Made by a program: the position numbers and the translations under genes
Source of the DNA: Candidatus Poribacteria bacterium
GTDB lineage: Bacteria > Poribacteria > WGA-4E > UBA9662
Length of the DNA stretch: 42,500 nucleotides
Reading direction: 5' to 3'
Assembly: GCA_002709695.1 (NCBI GenBank)
Contig: PAQF01000025.1
Location: forward strand, 231,418 to 273,917
Notes under the pieces: model-generated
What the model was told of the DNA's origin: nothing
What the model saw: the letters and a program-made list of their open reading frames with translations, nothing else
Databases searched by the model: none
Shown: in pieces, positions 17,739 to 24,996 of the stretch
Position numbering within the stretch: the stretch's first letter is position 1
How the letters are laid out: the number at the start of each line of letters is the position of its first letter

Positions 17739-18842
17739 ATGTCACCCCAAATCGAAATTCTATTGGTCGCTATTATTGTTTCTATCGCTTGCGCCTTACC
17801 AGGAGTTTTTCTGATCTTGCGCCGGATGGCATTAATGAGTGATGCAATTAGTCATTCCGTATTGCTTGGTATTGTGGTAGGCTTTTTCATCATTGGTCAG
17901 GTCGACTCACCCATCCTCCTTATCTTTGCCGCAGGAACCGGTGTTGCAACTGTCAGCCTGGTGGAACTGCTACACCGAACACAATTGGTAAAAGAGGATG
18001 CCGCCATAGGCATTGTATTCCCTGCATTGTTTAGCATCGGTGTCATTCTAGTAACAAGATACGCTAATAACGTCCATTTAGACCAAGATGTTGTCTTGTT
18101 GGGCGAAATTGCGCTCGCTCCATTTGACCGAGTTACGATACTAGGATTAAGCCTTCCACGTGGACTAGTAGTCATGACACTCATCTTAGTAACCAACCTA
18201 TCATGCATTGTCATTTTCTATAAAGAACTGAAGATATCAACTTTTGATGCAGGTTTGGCCACAGCTTTGGGTTTTTCACCCGTTTTTATCCACTATGGCC
18301 TCATGTCTCTAGTTTCAATCACCGCTGTTGGTGCATTCCACGCGGTTGGTGCTGTGCTAGTCGTCGCTCTGATGATCGTCCCCCCAGCCACAGCCTATTT
18401 ACTAACGAATCGGCTATCAATTATGCTAGCAATAAGCAGCTTAGTTGGCACAATCAGTGCCATTATGGGTTACTTTGTGGCGGCCAAGATGGATGCATCG
18501 GTGGCGGGATCAATGGCTAGCATGACAGGAATTTGTTTTCTTTTGACGTTTCTAATAGCACCCAAACGTGGTATTTTAGCCATCATCTACAGAAGGTTTC
18601 GACAAAAATGGGAATTTTCTCAAACGCTGCTATTGATCCACCTAGTAAACCATGAAGGGAAAGAAAACGAAGCTGAAGAATGCAACGTCAATCGAATCAA
18701 CCAACACCTCTCTTGGAATCAAACTTTCACACAAAACGTTATCTTATATGCCGAGAAAAAAGGATCAATACAAATCGAAGAACAGATTCTACGACTAACA
18801 AATCGAGGGCGCGAAATCGCTGATCAAGCCTTTGCCAGATAA
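17739..18842 (+). CDS. troD: Metal ABC transporter permease 2 with winged-helix-like C-terminal tail
   Basis: 367 residues; ATG 17739 is two bases after the preceding stop. Residues 1-285 are a normal ABC-3 permease (RMALMSDAISHSVLLG, VGAVLVVALMIVPPATAY, FLIAPKRG). Family members usually end near here. Residues 286-367 are an extra hydrophilic tail beginning RRFRQKWEF. It contains helix-rich sequence, then IQIEEQILRLTNRGREIAD, which resembles the wing and following helix of DtxR/MarR-type winged helices (LTxxGRxxA). In Chlamydia the YtgCR protein fuses such a permease to a DtxR-like repressor; this tail is shorter and a separate full repressor begins the operon. DNA binding by the tail is only a hypothesis. 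Last gene of the operon. Confidence 0.92.
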   Translation: MSPQIEILLVAIIVSIACALPGVFLILRRMALMSDAISHSVLLGIVVGFFIIGQVDSPILLIFAAGTGVATVSLVELLHRTQLVKEDAAIGIVFPALFSIGVILVTRYANNVHLDQDVVLLGEIALAPFDRVTILGLSLPRGLVVMTLILVTNLSCIVIFYKELKISTFDAGLATALGFSPVFIHYGLMSLVSITAVGAFHAVGAVLVVALMIVPPATAYLLTNRLSIMLAISSLVGTISAIMGYFVAAKMDASVAGSMASMTGICFLLTFLIAPKRGILAIIYRRFRQKWEFSQTLLLIHLVNHEGKENEAEECNVNRINQHLSWNQTFTQNVILYAEKKGSIQIEEQILRLTNRGREIADQAFAR

Positions 18843-18867
18843 CAATCATAAACCAATAGGAAACTCG

Positions 18868-18904
18868 AACTTAAGATAAGTAAGGAACACCAATCTTAAG
18901 TTCA
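18868..18904. other. Perfect 11-bp inverted repeat after the metal operon
   Basis: GAACTTAAGAT at 18868-18878 and ATCTTAAGTTC at 18894-18904 are perfect inverted repeats around a 15-base loop. They start 26 bases after the permease stop. No T-run follows, so it is not a classical terminator. It could be an RNA 3' hairpin protecting the operon message or a binding site ahead of the esterase gene. Confidence 0.55.
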
Positions 18905-18947
18905 CATCTAAACTTCCTACTGCTGATGGATATAGACAAAGCTAAAC

Positions 18948-19862
18948 ATGTCAGAAAATAGGGAATTAAGGAAGATTAGCAGATTTCTGCGCACAATTTT
19001 TGCTGCTCACATAACGATTCTCTGGATAGGCTGTGATCAAAACATCGTTACTAAATCAGACATTGTCTACCAAAGTATTGGTGATGTAGAGTTATCCCTC
19101 GATCTATATTTCTCAGAGCCACCAGCTGACACCCTCCAACCAGCAATCTTGCTAGTTCATGGAGGAGGTTGGAGAAAAGGTAACAAAAAGGACATGGAAC
19201 AAGTCGCTATGATGCTAGCTAAACGAGGTTATGTAGCAATTTCTGTCAATTACCGATTTGCTCCAGATTGGCCCTTCCCAGCTCAATTAGAGGACGTACA
19301 AACAGCGGTACGATGGGTGCGAACACACGCAGATGAATATAATATTGACACAACGAAAATCGGTGGTTTAGGAGTATCAGCAGGCGCTCATTTAGTATCG
19401 TTACTGGGCGTCGTTGATTCTACTAACTTGAAAGATCAAATTAGCAGCAAAATCCAGTGCGTAGTTGACCTAGCAGGCCCAACCGATCTCAGGTTGTCCA
19501 TTTGCCTTGATCAACTAGGTAATTCTCCACATTCAGAGCAAGCAGAAACTTGGCTACTTGACTTCATGGGAATACCATATAACAAATCTACTGAAAACCA
19601 ATGGAGAGACGCATCACCAAGATTTCATATTTCCGCTGATGATCCACCGTTTTTCATCATCCATGGTGCCGAAGATCAACTAGTCCCTATCCCTCAGTCA
19701 AAGGATTTCGCCCAAGCCCTAAGAAAGAAAGGGATTGAGGTTGATCTTAGAATCATTAAAGGTCTAGAACACAGTTTGGATACTAATTTCATAATCCTGT
19801 ATCGATTTTGGAGATCCGTTCGGGCATCATTCAGATTTTTAGACAAACACCTTAAAAGTTGA
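18948..19862 (+). CDS. Exported alpha/beta-hydrolase (esterase/lipase, BD-FAE-like), probable lipoprotein
   Basis: 304 residues. After a charged start (ENRELRKISRFLR) comes a hydrophobic stretch ending in WIGC (C29), a probable but imperfect lipobox. The catalytic domain has the oxyanion motif HGGGW (71-75), nucleophile elbow GVSAG (S144), D243 in GAEDQLVP and H275 in LEHSLD, in the order and spacing of BD-FAE/hormone-sensitive-lipase-like carboxylesterases. It would cleave acyl or feruloyl/acetyl esters, possibly from polysaccharides, at the cell surface. The ribosome site is poor. Adjacent to, but separated by an inverted repeat from, the metal operon. Confidence 0.88.
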   Translation: MSENRELRKISRFLRTIFAAHITILWIGCDQNIVTKSDIVYQSIGDVELSLDLYFSEPPADTLQPAILLVHGGGWRKGNKKDMEQVAMMLAKRGYVAISVNYRFAPDWPFPAQLEDVQTAVRWVRTHADEYNIDTTKIGGLGVSAGAHLVSLLGVVDSTNLKDQISSKIQCVVDLAGPTDLRLSICLDQLGNSPHSEQAETWLLDFMGIPYNKSTENQWRDASPRFHISADDPPFFIIHGAEDQLVPIPQSKDFAQALRKKGIEVDLRIIKGLEHSLDTNFIILYRFWRSVRASFRFLDKHLKS

Positions 19863-19970
19863 TATATTAGACATAATTTTCGATCATATTATGTGAATAA
19901 CTGGTTTGGGAAGATACAACATGCAAACAATCGAGCTAAATCCCACTCTTCTTAATCAATGGGGGTAACT

Positions 19971-20837
19971 ATGCGTTTTGGAATGTCAGGAGCGTTTCTA
20001 CCAAGTAACATGGATGATTTCACACCGGAGATTGCCAAGAAAGTCAAGGAACTTGGTTTCTCAGGTGTATTCACTCGTTTTAGAGATAATCACCCACTTG
20101 AGACATCACCAGCTAAATGCCACAGAGTCCGTGACCTTTTATCTGATCACGGACTGAAACTCTATCAAGCTACAGGTTACTGGCAACCTTTGACAGCCCA
20201 AAACGAAACAACACGACAAAAAGCAGTTCGAATACTCCAAGAAGCACTCAGAGTCGCTAGAGACCTCGGCGCTCGCGGCATTGATACTGGCCCGGGATCG
20301 TTGAACCCAACTGGGCCATGGAACCCTCACCCTGACAATTGGAATCTGGAAAGCCGCGAGTTGCTGATCAAAAGCCTAAAAGAATCTTCCAAAGCCGCTG
20401 CAGATAATCAAGTGTACTTAAGCTTAGAAGGGCATCAGTTTGTGGTACTCGAAAACGAGGAAGTTACCAGAGAAGTACTGGATGCAGTCGATTCACCATG
20501 GGTCAGATCAGATCTTGACCCAGCCAACTGGATTACGCTGCAGACCATCTTTAGAACTGGTGAAGCCATAGACCACATGTTTGACACTTTAGGCAAACAT
20601 ATTGTCAGTGGACATGCTAAGGACGTCACTATTACCAATGCCCACACCCTTCATTTGCCAACAACATCCTGTGGTAAAGGGATGCTAGATTTCAAAACTT
20701 ACATCAAAAGAATGGAAGACCTCAACCCGGAGTATCCACTGATTGTAGAAGGTAGTAGTGAATCCGAACTACCAGAGGCAAGCATGTTTCTACACCAAAC
20801 AGCAGAAGAACTTGGTATCCAAGTAATTGCAGAATAA
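19971..20837 (+). CDS. Sugar phosphate isomerase/epimerase (xylose-isomerase-like TIM barrel)
   Basis: 288 residues from ATG 19971, chosen because GGGGGT at 19961-19966 precedes it closely; an in-frame ATG at 19959 would overlap that site. The four metal-binding acids and His of the AP_endonuc_2 barrel are visible: E153 in SLEGHQ, D181 in VRSDLDP, H215 in SGHAKDV and E260 in IVEGSS. Relatives include inosose dehydratase, tagatose epimerase and hydroxypyruvate isomerase, so the exact reaction is unknown. It sits 18 bases before an NAD-dependent epimerase gene with a strong ribosome site, and the two probably act on the same sugar. Cytoplasmic. Confidence 0.9.
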   Translation: MRFGMSGAFLPSNMDDFTPEIAKKVKELGFSGVFTRFRDNHPLETSPAKCHRVRDLLSDHGLKLYQATGYWQPLTAQNETTRQKAVRILQEALRVARDLGARGIDTGPGSLNPTGPWNPHPDNWNLESRELLIKSLKESSKAAADNQVYLSLEGHQFVVLENEEVTREVLDAVDSPWVRSDLDPANWITLQTIFRTGEAIDHMFDTLGKHIVSGHAKDVTITNAHTLHLPTTSCGKGMLDFKTYIKRMEDLNPEYPLIVEGSSESELPEASMFLHQTAEELGIQVIAE

Positions 20838-20855
20838 CTAAAGGAGGACACTTCA

Positions 20856-21602
20856 GTGAAGGTACTACTTGTTGGAGGAGCAGGGCATGTAGGAACAATG
20901 ACGATTCCTTACATGAAGACTGACCATCAATTCCGAATTCTCGACCTCTCCCCACCAAGGGATTCATCTATCGACTATATAGAGGGATCTGTTACTGATC
21001 CAAACATAGTCCAGCAAGCCTTGAAAGGAATGGACACGTTTGTTTACATGGTCATGAGAAGACCCACCAGCGACAACACATCCGTAGCTAACTTCGATGA
21101 CATTATCGCTAACCATGAAGTCAACGTAATGGGACTTCATATACTACTACACGCAGCCAAAGCCGAAGGAATTCAGCACGGCGTATACACCAGCACTTTC
21201 ACCGTTCACGAACGTACACGCAACTATTTCCCTGCAGAGGAGAAAGTCCCACTAGATAACCCCGGTGTATATGGATTGTCCAAAGGATTTGGGGAGCAAG
21301 TCTGTCAATATTTCTGCCGTGAACACAAGATGTCAATTATTGCACTCCGAATCACCGGGCCATCGACCAGGCAACAGTGGTTAGAAAAACGAACTCAACC
21401 AAAATCTAATCCGGTACACATTTGGTGGACGGATGAAGAGGACTTGGCAAGAGCCTACCTTGCCGCCATTTCGATTTCACATACTGGCTTCAATGCTGTA
21501 TTTATTGCTGGTGATGAAGAACAAAAAGAAATTAACTTGTCTAAAGCCAAGCAAATTCTCGGTTGGGAACCCTTAACCCACACATCATTCTCTACAAAAT
21601 AA
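20856..21602 (+). CDS. NAD(P)-dependent epimerase/dehydratase (extended SDR)
   Basis: 248 residues from GTG 20856; AAGGAGG at 20841-20847 is 8 bases upstream and fixes this start. The Rossmann motif GGAGHVG is at residues 7-13, and the catalytic YxxxK is Y139-K143 (YGLSKGFGEQ). The first acidic residue after strand 2 (D30) favours NAD. It is somewhat short for the extended SDR family. Second gene of a two-gene unit with the sugar isomerase/epimerase. Likely oxidises or epimerises a sugar or sugar acid; the uronate dehydrogenase branch is one possibility. Convergent with the SelA-like gene. Confidence 0.88.
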   Translation: MKVLLVGGAGHVGTMTIPYMKTDHQFRILDLSPPRDSSIDYIEGSVTDPNIVQQALKGMDTFVYMVMRRPTSDNTSVANFDDIIANHEVNVMGLHILLHAAKAEGIQHGVYTSTFTVHERTRNYFPAEEKVPLDNPGVYGLSKGFGEQVCQYFCREHKMSIIALRITGPSTRQQWLEKRTQPKSNPVHIWWTDEEDLARAYLAAISISHTGFNAVFIAGDEEQKEINLSKAKQILGWEPLTHTSFSTK

Positions 21603-21652
21603 AGAGGCCCTCGCTGCCAAAGGTAAAACCTCCCAGCCAGAGATATCAATCA

Positions 21653-22771
21653 CTAATGTTTCAATTCAACGAGTTTATTCACTACAAATCGCAATCGATC
21701 AGCAACGATCTCAGCATCGCCTTCTTCCATCATATAAGGCATAACTGAAATACCGTTCTCACGGCTGTCTAACTCAATCCGTGGTACACCAGAAGATAAT
21801 TGCTCTCCAACTGCCGTACCAGTAATCCCAAGTTTTTCAACATCCCAACTTACTTCAAGTATCGGCGCTACATTGGACCTACCAGGTTGTCGAACAGATG
21901 TAGTAACAGAATCAAAATCCTCCATAACATTGCCAATTAGATCTAAACGCCTCTCCCACTCTTGCCATTCCGCTTGATGATCCCGTTTCACCCACTCTTC
22001 TACAGCTGCTAAAAGTCCCATAATCTCTTCTTTCCCAACTTTCATTGGTCGACCCAGTGAATGATGCGGTGCACCATGAAGGAAAGCAGCCTGCAACAGA
22101 TCTTTACGTCCTAGGATAAGACCAGAAGCCTGGGGGCCCCGCAAACACTTGCCACCACTATAAGCGACAGCATCCACACCTTGTTCTAGATACCAGTTTG
22201 GGATATCAGGCCGTTCAGCAGCAGCATCAACAAAAGTTGGAATTCCGTATTGCCGACCGACATCAGCCATCTCTTGCACAGTGATCTTTCCTCTTTCAGA
22301 AGCATCTCCAAATATCAGCAACATCGCAGTCAAGTCACCAATTGAAGCATGGAGATCTGCCATTGTCTCTACCTCGATTATCTGTACCCCAGCCATACGT
22401 ACAGCGTGATCATAAACATGTCGATGTGAGGGCTGAACGATAACCTCATTCTTCATCCCATCTGTATCAGGAAGCCGAATGATGCGTTGAGGATCGGTCC
22501 CAGCCACACAAGCCGCAGTAATTTGGCACAGAGCAGCAGCACAACCATTCGTAACCAAACCCCATTCACACTGCATTAATTCGGCAATTCGAGAGCCAAC
22601 CTTATCCATTAACTCCTCAAGATGTACATATTGCTGCGACGCTGAATACATTGCTTGACGAACTTCAGGCAAAATGATGGATCCACTAATGATAGTATAG
22701 GTTCCTCGACAGTTAATTAACGGCCGCACATCTATTGATTCATAAGTCGGATATGTGAGCAATTCTTCCAT
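21653..22771 (-). CDS. PLP-dependent SelA-like enzyme (D-glucosaminate-6-phosphate ammonia-lyase/selenocysteine synthase fold)
   Basis: 372 residues from ATG 22771; GAGGAG at 22776-22781 lies 4 bases upstream, and the adjacent ATG 22774 would be too close to it. The N-terminus has INCRGTYTIISGS, typical of the SelA/DgaE-like group, then VTNGCAAAL for phosphate binding, FVDAAAERPD with the PLP-contacting Asp, and YSGGKCLRGPQASG with the Schiff-base Lys (K208). Selenocysteine synthase itself is longer, and no selenocysteine genes are nearby, so a sugar-amine lyase or racemase-like role is more likely. Cytoplasmic. Confidence 0.88.
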   Translation of the reverse strand: MEELLTYPTYESIDVRPLINCRGTYTIISGSIILPEVRQAMYSASQQYVHLEELMDKVGSRIAELMQCEWGLVTNGCAAALCQITAACVAGTDPQRIIRLPDTDGMKNEVIVQPSHRHVYDHAVRMAGVQIIEVETMADLHASIGDLTAMLLIFGDASERGKITVQEMADVGRQYGIPTFVDAAAERPDIPNWYLEQGVDAVAYSGGKCLRGPQASGLILGRKDLLQAAFLHGAPHHSLGRPMKVGKEEIMGLLAAVEEWVKRDHQAEWQEWERRLDLIGNVMEDFDSVTTSVRQPGRSNVAPILEVSWDVEKLGITGTAVGEQLSSGVPRIELDSRENGISVMPYMMEEGDAEIVADRLRFVVNKLVELKH

Positions 22772-22945
22772 CATACTCCTCGATCGAAATAAGTTTTTAG
22801 ATCTCGATAATCTCTAACTTAACATAAACGAACAATTTACGAAACTGAATACTAAAACAAATTGACACTTGACATTTTGGTTGGTTTCACAGCCAGCAAC
22901 ATCGAAATTAGTTCATTTCAGCCTTCAGTCATTAATATAAAATCA

Positions 22946-22974
22946 TTAACATAACGAAAATGGTATTATATAAT
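22946..22974 (+). promoter_or_regulatory. Promoter of the first TPR gene
   Basis: TTAACA (22946-22951), a 17-base spacer, then a perfect TATAAT (22969-22974). Transcription would start near 22981, which rules out the in-frame ATG at 22960 and supports ATG 23035 as the real start. Confidence 0.65.
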
Positions 22975-23034
22975 GCGACCAAGACCATTTTCTTTCATCA
23001 CCACAACTCAAATCTCAGCTCCAAATACCTCACA

Positions 23035-24945
23035 ATGAACACTGAACAAAAATTAGAAGAAGGTATAGCCTTCCACCAAGCTAATCTGCTACATCAAGCG
23101 GAACAAGCATATCAAGAAATACTTCAAGTTCTCCCACAACAAGCAGATGCTCTCCACCTCCTAGGAGTCATAGCTTATCAAAAAAAAGAATATCAGATTG
23201 CTGCTGATTTAATCGCCCAAGCCATAAATATAAACTCGAGTCAGCATTCATTCTTTAATAACTTAGGTCTAGTCCTAAAAGAGCAGAAAAAATTAGATCG
23301 GGCAATCCAAGCATTTCACCAATCGATTGAAATTAACCCTCGGTTTACTGAAGGCCACAATAACCTAGGAATTGTCTTACAAAAACAGGAAAAGTACAAT
23401 GAGGCTATTAAGGCCTATCGTTCGGCGATTAAGCTTCAGCCTAATAATATGGAAGCTTGTAGTAATCTCGGCAAACTTCTTGAACAAAAAGGACAACTAG
23501 GCGAGGCAACTAAGATTTTTCGTCGGGCTATTAAACATCATCCAAACGACGCTGAGCTATATTACCATCTCGGTACTACTCTCTATAAGCGAGACAGATT
23601 TAAACAAGCGATTCAAGCATATCAGAAGACAATTGAACTTCAACCAAATCATACCGAAGCTCACTATAATCTAGGTTTAGCTCTACAAAAACAAGAACAG
23701 TTCGATTACGCCAGCCAAGCCTATCAACAAGCTATAACACTCGAACCTAACTTTGTTGCCCCCTACAATAACCTTGGTATCCTCCTAACAAAACAAAGAA
23801 AATTTGATCAAGCGATTAGAACCTATCAAAAAAGCATTCAAATCGACCCTAATAATGCCGAAATTTATAATAATCTTGGTGTCATCTTTCAAGAACTAGG
23901 GGAGTTTGAGAAATCCACTAAATCTTACCAACAAGCTATCAAAATGAATCCGAAGTTCGCTGAAGCACATAAAAACCTAGGTATATCACTACTTTTAAAA
24001 GGTGAGCTTTATCATGGTTGGAAACATTATGAATGGCGGCATAAATGTGACGACTTTCCAATTGGAAGTAGAACTTTCCCTCAACCGATTTGGGATGGTT
24101 CAAACATCAAAGGAAAATCTATTTTAGTTTGGGCAGAACAAGGGATTGGCGACCAAATTATGTTTGCCAGCATATTTGAAGATCTGCTAAAAACAGAAGT
24201 TGATACCATTGTCGAATGCGAACGGAGACTAATTCCTCTATTCCAACGCTCTTTTCCTCAAATTGACTTTTTACCTCGAGAAAACCTCATCCAACCACGA
24301 TTACTTGATAACAGCATCGATTATCAGATTCCAATAGCCGGATTAGGCCGGTGGTTCAGAACCGAGGAAAGGAATTTTTTGTCCACTAAAACCCGCTACT
24401 TGCATGCTTGCCCAAAGAAAAGTGCAAAAATAAGAAGTAAATACCAGCAGTTAGCTAATGGAAAAATGTTGGCAGGTATCTCTTGGAAAAGCACAGGTAT
24501 AGGCGACACAAGAGCAAAAATAAAGAGCATTATCTTGGAGAATTGGCACCCAATTCTATCAAGACAGAATTGTTTTTTTATTAATCTACAATATGGAAAT
24601 ATTAAACAAGAAATCGAAGAACATATTTCTAACAAACACGACATTTCGCTTTATCTAGACAATGACATAGACCCTTTAGAAAATTTGGATAATTTCGCCG
24701 CCCAAGTTGCAGCCCTAGACTTAGTCATATCAACATCCAATGCCACAGTACACATGGCTGGGGCATTAGGACAAACAGTCTGGACTCTATTACCTTATAT
24801 TCCAGACTGGCGCTGGATGTTGAAAAGAGAAGACACACCTTGGTACCCTTCAATGAAACTGTTTCGGCAAACACATATGAATGATTGGTCAAACGTACTC
24901 CAACAAGTCAATTTGGAATTGAATCAATACATATCAGACCACTAG
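23035..24945 (+). CDS. TPR protein with glycosyltransferase-like (GT9/heptosyltransferase-related) C-terminus, copy 1
   Basis: 636 residues from ATG 23035. I prefer this start because the paralogue downstream begins at the same point and the promoter lies over the earlier ATG. Residues 5-320 hold nine to ten TPR units of 34 residues (recurring NNLG and AIxxxP). Residues 330-636 match the domain often found after TPRs in cyanobacteria, planctomycetes and proteobacteria: GWKHYEWR, ILVWAEQGIGDQIMFAS, STSNATVHMAGALGQTVW, DWRWMLKREDTPWYPSMKLFRQ. It is distantly like ADP-heptose glycosyltransferases (GT9) and may be active or only a protein-protein platform. Cytoplasmic. Followed after 51 bases by a close paralogue. 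Confidence 0.9.
   Translation: MNTEQKLEEGIAFHQANLLHQAEQAYQEILQVLPQQADALHLLGVIAYQKKEYQIAADLIAQAININSSQHSFFNNLGLVLKEQKKLDRAIQAFHQSIEINPRFTEGHNNLGIVLQKQEKYNEAIKAYRSAIKLQPNNMEACSNLGKLLEQKGQLGEATKIFRRAIKHHPNDAELYYHLGTTLYKRDRFKQAIQAYQKTIELQPNHTEAHYNLGLALQKQEQFDYASQAYQQAITLEPNFVAPYNNLGILLTKQRKFDQAIRTYQKSIQIDPNNAEIYNNLGVIFQELGEFEKSTKSYQQAIKMNPKFAEAHKNLGISLLLKGELYHGWKHYEWRHKCDDFPIGSRTFPQPIWDGSNIKGKSILVWAEQGIGDQIMFASIFEDLLKTEVDTIVECERRLIPLFQRSFPQIDFLPRENLIQPRLLDNSIDYQIPIAGLGRWFRTEERNFLSTKTRYLHACPKKSAKIRSKYQQLANGKMLAGISWKSTGIGDTRAKIKSIILENWHPILSRQNCFFINLQYGNIKQEIEEHISNKHDISLYLDNDIDPLENLDNFAAQVAALDLVISTSNATVHMAGALGQTVWTLLPYIPDWRWMLKREDTPWYPSMKLFRQTHMNDWSNVLQQVNLELNQYISDH
24603..24784 (+). repeat. Gene-conversion-like tract shared with 26571-26752
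   Basis: By eye I count 8 differences in 182 aligned bases between this stretch and the same part of the second TPR gene, many of them silent. DNA on either side has diverged much more. It encodes the most conserved part of the C-terminal domain, so strong selection on protein is a competing explanation. Confidence 0.65.
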
Positions 24946-24996
24946 ACAAAAAATGTAGAACAGAAAATATAAACACCAGAAACCTAAGCGTACGGT

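Noticed and set aside
22960-23034. Longer start of the first TPR protein at ATG 22960
   Set aside because: This ATG lies within the promoter spacer, and the paralogue begins at the position matching ATG 23035.
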